64,000 bases of DNA from VGBV01 sp963813725. Its GTDB lineage: Bacteria > Actinomycetota > Thermoleophilia > Solirubrobacterales > 70-9. How positions within the stretch are numbered: position 1 is the stretch's first letter; each line of letters opens with the position of its first letter. This document shows, in pieces, positions 17,643 through 24,716 of the stretch. The notes beneath the pieces are model-generated. The model made no database searches. It worked only from the letters and a program-made list of their open reading frames with translations, and was not told the DNA's origin. Made by a program: the position numbers and the translations under genes. The stretch covers positions 31,810 through 95,809 of the forward strand of contig CAWFAI010000014.1 of the NCBI GenBank assembly GCA_963813725.1, written 5' to 3'.

Positions 17643-18050
17643 CTACTCCGACAGCCCGGCGGCTTCGAGGGCCTCGGACTCGTCGTAGAACTCGCGGAAG
17701 CGCACGATCATGCCGTTCCGGATGGTGAGCAGCTCGTAGTTGAGCGAGCGGACCTCGGCGCCGCTCATTGCCCCCCTGCCCAGCTCAAGCCCGACGACCA
17801 GCACGTCATCGTCACCACAGTCGACGATCCGCTGGATCTCATACCTGTAGTCATCAAAGCTGTCGAGCCAGCGTTCGAGCGCCTCCCTGACTCCCTGGCG
17901 GCCCGTGTAGGTCAATCCGTCCTCGCGGGAGGTCCACTCGACCGCGGGATGGCAGAACTCCATAATCCTCGGCATGGCAGTCAACAGCGCCGCCTTGCTC
18001 GTCGCCGGCTCGTAGAAGCGGGCCACGAGCTCGACGTTCTCCTCCGACAT
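17643..18050 (-). CDS. SnoaL/NTF2-like protein, array member 3
   Basis: 135 aa: MSEENVELVARFYEPATSKA, then AVEWTSREDGLTYTGRQGV, ending FYDESEALEAAGLSE. VEW plus YTGRQGVREALERW is the typical first half of this branch, and LLTIRNGMIVRFREFYD is the last strand pair. Uninterrupted. It follows a spacer in which the plus-strand tail reads EGLALPLIVVET. Confidence 0.85.
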   Translation of the reverse strand: MSEENVELVARFYEPATSKAALLTAMPRIMEFCHPAVEWTSREDGLTYTGRQGVREALERWLDSFDDYRYEIQRIVDCGDDDVLVVGLELGRGAMSGAEVRSLNYELLTIRNGMIVRFREFYDESEALEAAGLSE

Positions 18051-18180
18051 CGCCCACGCAGTATCTCGCCCTGGCCTGCGGGCCGCCGGTGCCACGGCTT
18101 CCACAAACACTCAGACTTTCGGGAGGGCCTGGCGCTGCCGCTCATCGTCGTGGAGACCTAACTACTGCTCTTCGTCCTAA
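18051..18180 (-). repeat. Intercassette repeat, copy 3 (variant tail)
   Basis: Leader side identical to the other copies (GCGAGATACTGCGTGGGCG next to the ATG). The far side is the variant form: on the plus strand CHGFHKHSDFREGLALPLIV and a stop, followed by the CTCTTCGTCC-AAGC element. Confidence 0.7.
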
Positions 18181-18211
18181 GCGGCTGCTGCTACCTACTC
18201 CCCAGCCCAAG

Positions 18212-18529
18212 CTAATCGACGTCCTCGACTGGAAGGCCAGCTTCGTTCCATGCAGCGAAGCCGCCCGCGACCTCTGCCGCCCCCCGGCGCAAGGTCGCCT
18301 TCGAGCGAATGGCGCGTTGGCAGAGGTAGATGGCGCCGGGCCCCTCCGGACTCGCTATGTGCTTGGCGAGCGAGACCGGTCTCGCCCTAGGTGGGGCTCC
18401 GTAGCGGCGACGCTCGATCTCAGTCCTCAGATCGAGGATCTCCGCGAAGCCGAGCTGGACCGCGTTCCACGCAGCCTCGGGCTCAAGAGATCGCGCCACT
18501 ATGTGAGATCCCTCGTTCTCCTCCGACAT
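18212..18529 (-). CDS. Rhodanese-domain protein with the SnoaL-array opening
   Basis: A 105-aa single-domain rhodanese: LEPEAAWNAVQLGFAEILDL (first strand, ILDLRT), PPRARPVSLAKH, the catalytic loop YLCQRAIRSK (Cys-x4-Arg-Ser) and VAGGFAAWNEAGLPVE at the C-terminus. Rhodaneses transfer sulfane sulfur through the loop Cys. Unusually, it opens MSEEN with the same codons as the SnoaL genes, and its ATG lies 3 nt after the stop of the next upstream SnoaL gene, the same tight junction used inside the array. The tail lacks the SnoaL ending. It may act in sulfur or redox stress; partner unknown. Confidence 0.75.
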   Translation of the reverse strand: MSEENEGSHIVARSLEPEAAWNAVQLGFAEILDLRTEIERRRYGAPPRARPVSLAKHIASPEGPGAIYLCQRAIRSKATLRRGAAEVAGGFAAWNEAGLPVEDVD

Positions 18530-18532
18530 TGC

Positions 18533-18934
18533 CTACTCCGCCAAACCGGCGGCTTCGCGGGCTTCCTCCGCATCGAGATACCACTGGTAACGCTGGATCT
18601 GGTTGCCGGCCAGCGTTACCACCGAGCCGAAGGTCTGGGGTCCGAAAGCCGCGTCACTCGTACGGCCCACGCCAGAGAAGGTGCCGGTAACGAGCACGCG
18701 ATCATCAACGTCGACCATCTCGCTGATGTCGAAGCGAAGCTCAGCGAAGGAATCTCGAAGTGCCGTGAGCGCGATCCGTACCCCGCTCAGGCCGCGCCGC
18801 GTACCCGGCTCCATCGCGTAGTCAGGGTTCACCCACTCCCCGTCAGGCCGGACGTATCCAAGGGCTCCTTCGATATCGCCCCGGGCAACCGCGTCGAACA
18901 GATTCTGCACAACCTCGACGTTCTTCTCCGACAT
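18533..18934 (-). CDS. SnoaL/NTF2-like protein, array member 4
   Basis: 133 aa: MSEKNVEVVQNLFDAVARGD, GEWVNPDYAMEPGTRRGLSG, and WYLDAEEAREAAGLAE at the end. The tail is slightly diverged (AREAAGLAE). Intact. It is followed after 3 nt by the rhodanese gene, which is probably on the same transcript, and is preceded by a shortened spacer. Confidence 0.85.
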   Translation of the reverse strand: MSEKNVEVVQNLFDAVARGDIEGALGYVRPDGEWVNPDYAMEPGTRRGLSGVRIALTALRDSFAELRFDISEMVDVDDRVLVTGTFSGVGRTSDAAFGPQTFGSVVTLAGNQIQRYQWYLDAEEAREAAGLAE

Positions 18935-19140
18935 CGCCCGCGCAGTATCTCGCGGACTGTTGCGCTTTCCATGCAAAGCGGTCCTTTTCGTCCAAAGCAG
19001 CCCTTTTCAGTTGATGACCGGCCGTTGCCTTTGCAGCTGCATTCACGCGGAACGAGCAGCGAATCTCGATGCGGGACATCGTCCGCTGCTGGACCCGGGC
19101 CGGCACCACTCCTCGATCACGCCGCCCTAGGCGCGTCGCT
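18935..19140 (-). repeat. Shortened intercassette repeat and non-coding gap, copy 4
   Basis: 18935-19010 keep the leader (GATACTGCGCGGGCG) and two GCTTT...AAAGC short palindromes. The CTCCGGTTTATC core is absent. From about 19010 to 19140 I see no gene or repeat. Confidence 0.55.
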
Positions 19141-19142
19141 AC

Positions 19143-19943
19143 TCAGCCGTCGAGCCTGCCCCAGCATTGGATCAGGGTGAATGTCGTGCCCCATCTGCCC
19201 GGCTCGGCCAACTCGGTCTCGGCCTCGCGGCGCAGCGAGGCGAGCTCGTCCTCGCTCAAAGTCTCAAGCAGCCGCGACTCCAGCGCGACGCTGAACTGAA
19301 GCGGCAGACGCAGATACGGGTGGCCTGGTTTGAGCGCGACGACCTGCGCGTCTATCTCTGGCTCCTCAATACCGACCTCCCCGAGCAGCTCCGGAAGTTC
19401 GCGGCCCGCTTCGCCGCCCAGCGTGGCAAAGATCACGGAGAGCGATCGGATCAATCGCTCGGCCGCGGGGGCAGGGGGGTTGAAGTGCCACGAGCCCAGG
19501 TCCCACTCCTCCAGGACCAGTGAGCCACCGGGTCTGACCAAGCGCCCGTACCAGGCCACCTGCTCACGGCCGCGTCCGAGTGGAGCGATCACGTAGCGGG
19601 CATGGACGAGATCGAAGGATTGCGGCTCCAGCTTGCTCTCGAAGAGATCATCGATGACGAGCTCTACGTTGGAGATTCCTTCTGCCTCCAGAAATGAACG
19701 AGCGGCGTTGAGCAAGCTCTCGTCTATGTCGGTGCCGAGAATCCGGCCGGACGGGCCGACCCACTCGCTGAGGATTCGAAGCCAGCCCAGGGCTCCGCAG
19801 CCGACGTCCAGGGCGTGTCGGCCGGATCCGTCGCCGAGCCTCGAGAGGACCTGCCGCCCGGCGGGCTCCCACACGCGCGACTGCAGCTGCAGGCGCTGCA
19901 ACTCCGAGGGCTGGTTGGCGAGCAGGTAGTCCTCCTGCGACAT
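19143..19943 (-). CDS. Class I SAM-dependent methyltransferase inside the array
   Basis: 266 aa from MSQEDYLLANQPSELQRLQL, with SAM motif I ALDVGCGALGWLRIL, motif II ILGTDIDESL and post-motif FDLVHARYVIAPL. C-terminal half is helical; ends CWGRLDG, not the SnoaL tail. The opening MSQED is close to the array header MSQEN and is preceded by a related leader (GCGATGTCGCAGGAG), so it seems to have acquired the same 5' end. Substrate unknown: the LxxQPSELQRLQLQSRVW start is common in uncharacterised actinobacterial methyltransferases. Confidence 0.85.
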   Translation of the reverse strand: MSQEDYLLANQPSELQRLQLQSRVWEPAGRQVLSRLGDGSGRHALDVGCGALGWLRILSEWVGPSGRILGTDIDESLLNAARSFLEAEGISNVELVIDDLFESKLEPQSFDLVHARYVIAPLGRGREQVAWYGRLVRPGGSLVLEEWDLGSWHFNPPAPAAERLIRSLSVIFATLGGEAGRELPELLGEVGIEEPEIDAQVVALKPGHPYLRLPLQFSVALESRLLETLSEDELASLRREAETELAEPGRWGTTFTLIQCWGRLDG

Positions 19944-20130
19944 CGCCAGCATTATCTCCCTCTCCGTTAACTGGACGCCCGTTTTCGCTCCTGCATTGCG
20001 CGAAAAGGGGGAGCCCAACCCAGACCGCCGCTTTCCAGCAAAAGCAGGAGTGCCCGGCCTTCCACCCTTCCCCAGATAAACCGGAGGGGCTCCCGTCGCC
20101 CGTCATCGAGGTCGCGGCTGAAGCGGGCAG
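19944..20130 (-). repeat. Intercassette repeat, copy 5 (diverged leader)
   Basis: Leader side changed (GATAATGCTGGCG before the ATG, still a good -10). The CCGGTTTATCTG core and a CGCTTT...AAAAGC palindrome are at 20029-20090. The plus-strand tail loses its stop (GCTGAA). Confidence 0.65.
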
Positions 20131-20132
20131 CG

Positions 20133-20519
20133 CTACTCCGACAGCCCGGCGGCTTCGAGGGCTTCCTCCCTGTTTCGGAAGGCCTGCTCTCGCACCACCC
20201 GCTCACCCTTGAACGTGAACACGAAGGCGAACCGATCATCCAGAGCGATCTGGCTGGCGGGACCGGACCCCACCATTTGAGCGACCGCCACCACCTTGTC
20301 CCCGGCATCGATCAGCTCCACGGGGACGACGTCGTAGCCGGCCAGGGTCTTTTGGTTCTCCTCGTAGATCAGGCGTATGGCCTCGTTGCCATGGTGGGTT
20401 CCCAGGAGCAGCGTCTCGAACACCGCCTCCGGGTCGTAGAGCTCGACCAGGGCATCAACGTCGCCGCGGTTGTGCGCCGCGAACCCTGCCTTGACCCTCT
20501 CCACGTTCTCCTGCGACAT
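20133..20519 (-). CDS. SnoaL/NTF2-like protein, array member 5
   Basis: 128 aa: MSQENVERVKAGFAAHNRGD, ELYDPEAVFETLLLGTHHG, VPVELIDAGDKVVAVAQM, ending NREEALEAAGLSE. Intact. The reading frame stays open far upstream (to 20813) across the repeat and the tRNA fragment, but that extension is not protein: its TGLEPVTFG-like stretch is the known artefact of reading a tRNA backwards. Confidence 0.85.
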   Translation of the reverse strand: MSQENVERVKAGFAAHNRGDVDALVELYDPEAVFETLLLGTHHGNEAIRLIYEENQKTLAGYDVVPVELIDAGDKVVAVAQMVGSGPASQIALDDRFAFVFTFKGERVVREQAFRNREEALEAAGLSE

Positions 20520-20640
20520 CGCCCACGCAGTATCCCGCCTGCCGTGCGGACCGCAGCGCCACGGCTTCCCACCCTTTCGCAGATAAACCGGAGGGCCTGG
20601 CCCTGCCGCTGATCGAGGTTCCGATTGTCTAGGAGCGCCG
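20520..20640 (-). repeat. Intercassette repeat, copy 6
   Basis: Leader with GGGATACTGCGTGGGCG before the ATG, then the CCGGTTTATCTGCG core. Plus-strand tail reads EGLALPLIEVPIV then TAG; the differences from other copies are mostly synonymous. Confidence 0.7.
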
Positions 20641-20702
20641 CTTTTCGTCCCAAGCAGTCCCGATTGACTGTCTTGCCATGCCCCCCTTAATGCCGGACAC
20701 CG

Positions 20703-20761
20703 TTGGATAGAGCGTCGGTCTACGAAACCGAAGGTCACTGGTTCGAGTCCAGTCGGGCGCG
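20703..20761 (+). tRNA. 3' fragment of tRNA-Arg (ACG), not functional
   Basis: Intact from the D-arm on: TTGGATAGAGC, anticodon arm TCGGT-CTACGAA-ACCGA (anticodon ACG, Arg), variable AGGTC, T-arm ACTGG-TTCGAGT-CCAGT, 3' acceptor strand CGGGCGC with discriminator G. The matching 5' acceptor strand (GCGCCCG) and 5' half of the D-stem are missing; the preceding bases do not pair. No CCA is encoded. A 3' tRNA piece of this sort is the usual trace of tyrosine-integrase insertion, but no integrase is seen. Confidence 0.8.
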
Positions 20762-20780
20762 CTTCAGGGAAGGGCGGACG

Positions 20781-20811
20781 CGCGCGCAATTTCAACGTTC
20801 TCCTCCGACGC
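20781..20811 (-). pseudogene. Header relic of a SnoaL cassette beside the tRNA fragment
   Basis: Minus strand reads (ATG changed to GCG) TCG GAG GAG AAC GTT GAA ATT, i.e. xSEENVEIARAS, then stops. It ends about 15 nt from the tRNA 3' end, so the cassette body was replaced by the tRNA-bearing segment. Confidence 0.55.
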
Positions 20812-20890
20812 AATCACCGAAGGAGAAGCGACGTGTGATTTGCTTGGCCGGATGCACGCGCAGACGGTCAATTGGAGTCGCTGACGAGCG

Positions 20891-21364
20891 ATGGCGTCGA
20901 TACGGGCCGCCACCGCGCAGGATGCCGACACGTGCGTGGCGATCGTCGTTGGCCTGGACGACTTCTTTACCGATGACGTGCCCGAGAAGGTGCGAAGCGA
21001 CCTGCGGGACCACGGTGGCTGGGTCATCGACGACGCAGGCGGCGTCATCGGCTTCGCCATCGTGCGGCGCCGCGGCATGTGCGCGGCGGAGATCCTGTGG
21101 ATCGCGGTCGCCGCCGATCGCCGAGGAGCAGGCCTCGGCACCCGGCTCGTCAACCACATCTTGGACGAGTTGAGCGCTGACGGCGTGCAGATCGTCGAAG
21201 TCAAGACGCTCGATCCGTCCGCCGACTATGCCCCCTACGAAGCGACCCGTGCCTTCTGGCTCGCTTGCGGGTTCATTCAGCTCGACACCATCGACCCGCT
21301 TCCCGACTGGCCGCCGGGCAATCCGGCGGCGATCCTCGCCGTCGCGCTCGCCCCGACGCGGTAG
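20891..21364 (+). CDS. GNAT-family N-acetyltransferase
   Basis: 157 aa. MASIRAATAQDADTCVAIV opens the fold, VIDDAGGVIGFAIV is the central strand pair, and AVAADRRGAGLGTRLVNHIL is the acetyl-CoA pyrophosphate-binding motif A (RxxGxG/A). ATRAFWLACGFIQLDTIDPL is motif B. Substrate unknown. It is on the plus strand, opposite the array, between the tRNA fragment and a repeat core that starts at its stop codon, which suggests it came in with the tRNA-bearing segment. Confidence 0.9.
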   Translation: MASIRAATAQDADTCVAIVVGLDDFFTDDVPEKVRSDLRDHGGWVIDDAGGVIGFAIVRRRGMCAAEILWIAVAADRRGAGLGTRLVNHILDELSADGVQIVEVKTLDPSADYAPYEATRAFWLACGFIQLDTIDPLPDWPPGNPAAILAVALAPTR

Positions 21365-21444
21365 TGCCCGGCCTTCCACCCATTCACAGATAAACCGGAG
21401 GGACTCGCTCTGCCGGTGATCGAGGTCGCGGCGTGACCGCGCAG
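21365..21444 (-). repeat. Intercassette repeat core without leader, copy 7
   Basis: Core (CCGGTTTATCTG on the minus strand; plus-strand tail DKPEGLALPVIEVAA with stop) starting at the GNAT stop. The leader half is absent because no cassette start follows on this side. Confidence 0.7.
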
Positions 21445-21842
21445 CTACTTCGACAGCCCGGCGGCTTCGAGGGCCTCGGCCATCGTCCAGCCGAATACGC
21501 CCGCCTGATCTTTCGCTCGCTGAAGAAGAGGACAACGGCCATGGGTGTCTCAAAGGGGATGCCGGTGTCCTCTCCAACGGTCACGTAGCGAAACCGAGCA
21601 AGCACCCGGTCTTCCACATCCCGAATCTCGTCAACCTCGATCCGCGCCTCGGCCCAGGTATCCCGCAGACGTTGGGCCTGACGCTTCCAGGCTTCGAGGC
21701 CCTGCTCGACGTCTCCCTCGGGCCAACCCTTTGGGGCAACTACGACCACCTCGGGATCCCAGCCCTCTGCCCACCGGTCCAGATTTCCGTCGTTCCACGC
21801 GTCCCACTGATCCAAAACGATCTCGACGTTCTCCTGCGACAT
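21445..21842 (-). pseudogene. SnoaL/NTF2-like array member 6, C-terminal frameshift
   Basis: MSQENVEIVLDQWDAWNDGN, then DPEVVVVAPKGWPEGDVEQG and FETPMAVVLFFSERKIRRA. After that the frame slips: VFGWTMAEALEAAGLSK with its TAG at 21445 is one frame over. A single-base deletion would repair it. May be a consensus error. Confidence 0.75.
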
Positions 21843-21960
21843 CGCCCGCGCAGTATCGCGCCATGCCTGCGGCAGCGCGCCACGGCTTCCACCCTTCCGC
21901 GATAACCGGAGGGCTTCCCGCCCCGCTGCGGGTCGCGATCTGAAGGTGGGAGTGAGTGGG
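21843..21960 (-). repeat. Intercassette repeat, copy 8
   Basis: Leader GCGATACTGCGCGGGCG before the ATG of member 6; core with one base lost (GATAACCGG); the far end matches copy 2 (GGGTCGCGATCTGA) rather than copy 1, so two subtypes alternate in the array. Confidence 0.7.
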
Positions 21961-22371
21961 CTACTCCGACAGCCCGGCGGCTTCGAGGGCCTCTTCTCGC
22001 GTCCAGTACTCGCGGGCCCGTGCGATCTTCCCGTCGCGAATCGTGTTGACGCCGGCGAAGCTCAGCGTCAGCTCCGCCTCGGCGCTGGTCCCCTTCGGAC
22101 GTCCGCTGGCGCGCATGACCACGATAACCGTGTCATCTCCCGCATCGATGACCTCAACCGGCTCGACTCTCACATCATCGAACTTCTCGACCCAGTCCTC
22201 CATGTAAGCGCGCAGTGCGTCCTTGCCATGAATCGGGCCAGGGTCATCGATTGCACCTTCAACCGCCTGGTAGTCGACATCGTCCGTGAAGTATTCGAGC
22301 CACCCGTCAACCCCGTCGCGAGCAAACGCATCGGCGGCAGCTTGAACAACTCCGACGTTCTCCTTCGACAT
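21961..22371 (-). CDS. SnoaL/NTF2-like protein, array member 7
   Basis: 136 aa: MSKENVGVVQAAADAFARDG, WLEYFTDDVDYQAVEGAIDD, GPIHGKDALRAYMEDWVEKF, VNTIRDGKIARAREYWTREE, tail EALEAAGLSE. Intact and a good model of the family; the Asp-rich DDVDYQ and the HGKDALRAYMEDW helix frame the pocket. Leader GCGAGATACTGCGTGGGCG directly precedes the ATG. Confidence 0.87.
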   Translation of the reverse strand: MSKENVGVVQAAADAFARDGVDGWLEYFTDDVDYQAVEGAIDDPGPIHGKDALRAYMEDWVEKFDDVRVEPVEVIDAGDDTVIVVMRASGRPKGTSAEAELTLSFAGVNTIRDGKIARAREYWTREEALEAAGLSE

Positions 22372-22492
22372 CGCCCACGCAGTATCTCGCCCTGGCCTGC
22401 GCACCGTAGCGCCACGCTTTCCAGGAGTGTGGTCCATTTTCCTTAGTGTCTCGCGCTGCCGCCCACTGGTGGTTGAGATCTCGAGCTACTAG
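22372..22492 (-). repeat. Intercassette repeat, copy 9 (diverged)
   Basis: Complete leader half. The distal half is the variant form in decay (CGCGCTGCCG...GGTGGTTGAGATC), with stops in the plus-strand tail. Confidence 0.55.
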
Positions 22493-22612
22493 GTGCTGGT
22501 CAGCGTGGTGTGGCTTTGGCCCGTGCTTTTCTTCGCGCTTGCGGCCATTACCCGCCGGATCGCGGGGGTGTATCACCCGGCAAACGACGACGATCGGAGG
22601 CGGTGGCGATGA
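22493..22612 (+). CDS. Possible 39-aa membrane peptide upstream of the baseplate relic
   Basis: From a GTG at 22493 the frame gives a hydrophobic segment (WLWPVLFFALAAI) followed by a charged tail rich in Asp and Arg, and its TGA overlaps the next ATG as ATGA. The overlap and the single clear helix are suggestive, but the length is short and the 5' end touches repeat DNA. Confidence 0.3.
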   Translation: MLVSVVWLWPVLFFALAAITRRIAGVYHPANDDDRRRWR

Positions 22613-23020
22613 GAAAGCTGTTCGGGAAGTACCGCGGACGTGTCGAGGACATCGCCGATCCGCATGGCTCGGGCGCATGCAGGTCAGCAGCCGGCCGCAC
22701 TGGGAGCCGCGGCTCGTGCGTGGGCGATGCCTGCGTGCCTACGCGGAGCTGGGGTCGGGCTCTCGATGTTGCTGCCGTCGGAGCGGACGTTTGGGTGGAG
22801 TTCGAAGAGGGAGACGCGAGACGTCCGATCTGGACCGGCTTCTTCTGGGACACGCCGGTGGCACCGCCGCCGGCTGCCGACGATGTGATCCTCACCACAG
22901 GGAGGGCACCGGCTCGTGCTCAGCTATTCGCGGAACGAGGTCTCGGTGAGCACCCGGCGGCTCGACGTGAAACTCGACGCGACGGCCGTCGAGGTCAGCT
23001 CGAGCTCGACATCCGGTGAC
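22609..23020 (+). pseudogene. Relic of a phage/CIS baseplate protein V (gp5/VgrG OB-fold)
   Basis: MRKLFGKYRGRVEDIADPHG is the usual start of baseplate assembly protein V and of the VgrG-like spike hub in extracellular contractile injection systems. The continuation is spread over all three frames: RMQVSS, then ARAWAMPACLRGAGVGL, then GADVWVEFEEGDARRPIWTG followed by FFWD, then STRRLDVKLDATAVEVSSSS. Together they rebuild the OB domain, so the gene is broken by several indels. No sheath, tube or baseplate partner gene is in the window. Confidence 0.6.
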
Positions 23021-23448
23021 GGCGCACGGTCGAGTCAGGCCGGAAGGATCGAGCTCAAGGCAGGATGGTTGAGGAAGCGGCGTCGTGAAGTGCGACACCT
23101 AATGGCCACCAGCGTCATCGCATCCTCGTATACCCGGCGCGGGGAACATCTGGTAGAGGCGGCACAACGGGAGAGTCCGTGGCACGAGCCAATCTGCGCT
23201 CGGGCCGACGACGCGGATCCGCTAGCTGGTCCGTGGCGCGCCGGAAGCCACCGTGTTCCCACCACGAGACTGGGCGAGGTCATGACCGACTACGCGCGGG
23301 ACGGCTGCGCCTCGCTCAGACGGGCGACCCGCGCCGACCTGCTCGCGCGTACCACGCTATCGACCCGCCTGGCTGAGGGTTGAGGTTTCCGGCCGCTAGG
23401 CGCTGCTCGGCACGATCTGTCTTAACTCCTGCTTTTCGTCCAAAGCGG
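23021..23448. other. 428 bp without a recognisable gene
   Basis: Follows the baseplate relic. Open plus-strand frames exist (to 23383) but show no family features. The end (23384-23448) holds a degraded copy of the variant repeat with the GCTTTTCGTCCAAAGC palindrome next to the stop of the next SnoaL gene. Confidence 0.5.
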
Positions 23449-23873
23449 CTACTCCGACAGGCCGGCGGCTTCGACGGCTGCTCTCGGTTCGTGAAGTTCT
23501 GCGTGCGTACGATCTTTTCGCTGCGGATCGTGTACAGGCCGGACCATGTCGCGTCCACGTCAACGCCGTGGCTTCGCCCTGCCACGCGGTAAACCGCGGC
23601 TACCTGGTCGCCGGCGTCGATGAACTCACGGGGCTCAAAGCGAACCTCCTCCCAGATCGAGAGGAAGTCGGTGAAGAACCGTCGCATCCCCTCGTAGCCC
23701 CGGTAAGTGTCGAGGGCCATCAGAGATTGTCCGGCGGGAAGCAACTCGAACTCCGGATCGAAGAACTCCGCCAAGGCACTATCGCTCAGGCGCCGCTCCA
23801 CCTCCTCAGCGCGGATCGGAGTCGCGAGCTGGGTGAGCGCGCGCCGCACGAGCTCGACGTTCTCCTGCGACAT
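23449..23873 (-). pseudogene. SnoaL/NTF2-like array member 8, C-terminal frameshift
   Basis: MSQENVELVRRALTQLATPI, a longer N-terminal helix region than its neighbours, then DPEFELLPAGQSLMALDTYR and LYTIRSEKIVRTQNFTNRE. The tail AAVEAAGLSE with TAG at 23449 lies in the next frame, one base away. Joined to member 9 by the direct TAG-GCG-ATG junction. Confidence 0.75.
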
Positions 23874-23876
23874 CGC

Positions 23877-24307
23877 CTACTCCTCAATCTCGGCGGCTTC
23901 GAGGGCCTCCGCTCTGGTTACGAACTCCTGAAGGCGCACGATCAGTCCCTCGCGAAACCAGTACACGTGGGTCGCGTCGAGCTCGGTCGAGACGTCGCTA
24001 CCCCGCCCGACGGCCACGATCTTTGCCTTCACGACGACCGCGTGGCCGAGATCGACGAACTCCAACGCCTCCCAGCGGATTTCCGCCCACACCTCCAGGG
24101 TTTGCGCCATATTTCTTTATTCCGCTGGGCCTCGATATGCCTTCGCGTCGGGTAGGTCGGAGCGCTCATTAGCGCTCAACCTTCGGATCGAGTCTGTTCC
24201 ACAAGTTAGCCCAGCGCTCCGGGGTTTGTTGAACTCCACCGGTCCAGCCCGATCGAGTTCATGACCTCCAACCCCCGCCGCACGATTTCCACGTCCTCCT
24301 CCGACAT
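23877..24307 (-). pseudogene. SnoaL/NTF2-like array member 9, decayed
   Basis: Header MSEEDVEIVRRGLEVMNSIG at 24307 runs into a stop; the fold can be followed through other frames (TPERWANLWNRLDPKVER, then DAKAYRGPAE) to an open 77-codon end, ending RAEALEAAEIEE. At least two indels and a stop: more damage than one sequencing error would cause. Confidence 0.7.
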
Positions 24308-24310
24308 CGC

Positions 24311-24713
24311 CTACTCCTGAAGCCCGGCGGCTTCGAGGTCTGTTCCCCTATCCCAAAAAGCCTGCCAGTGCACGACCTTGCCGTTCCTCACCGTGAAGAT
24401 CGTGCCAGCGGGGTGGGCGACTTCGATCCCGTCTCTTCCTCGAAAGCGCTCGACGCTGAGCAGGAGAACCTGCTCTGCGCTCAGTGCTCGGATCTCCTCC
24501 GGGTCCGACCGATGGTGCTCCCATGCCTCATCAAATGCAGCGAAGAACTTCACGGTTGCCTCCCGTCCACGTGCGACCCGCGGACCAGGCTGTTCCGGCG
24601 GTTCATGGAACTCGATCGTCCTCGGCGAAGAACTCCGAGCCTGCGGCTTCGATGCCTTGCTCGTTGAACTTGTTGATCAGTCGGTCGACAATCTCAACGT
24701 TCTCCTCCGACAT
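24311..24713 (-). pseudogene. SnoaL/NTF2-like array member 10, one frameshift
   Basis: MSEENVEIVDRLINKFNEQG, EAAGSEFFAED, then a frame change near 24610 to IEFHEPPEQPGPRVARGREA and on to FTVRNGKVVHWQAFWDRGTD, ending LEAAGLQE. One base restores a normal ~134-aa protein. Direct TAG-GCG-ATG junctions on both sides. Confidence 0.75.
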
Positions 24714-24716
24714 CGC

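Noticed and set aside
20703..20761. Functional tRNA-Arg
   Set aside because: 5' acceptor strand and half of the D-arm are missing.
20520..20813. N-terminal extension of SnoaL member 5 with TGLEPVTFG
   Set aside because: This is the tRNA fragment read on the opposite strand plus repeat DNA; the real start is MSQENVE at 20519.
22916..23383. 155-aa plus-strand ORF after the baseplate relic
   Set aside because: Beginning belongs to the relic; the rest shows no fold or family signal and crosses the degraded repeat.
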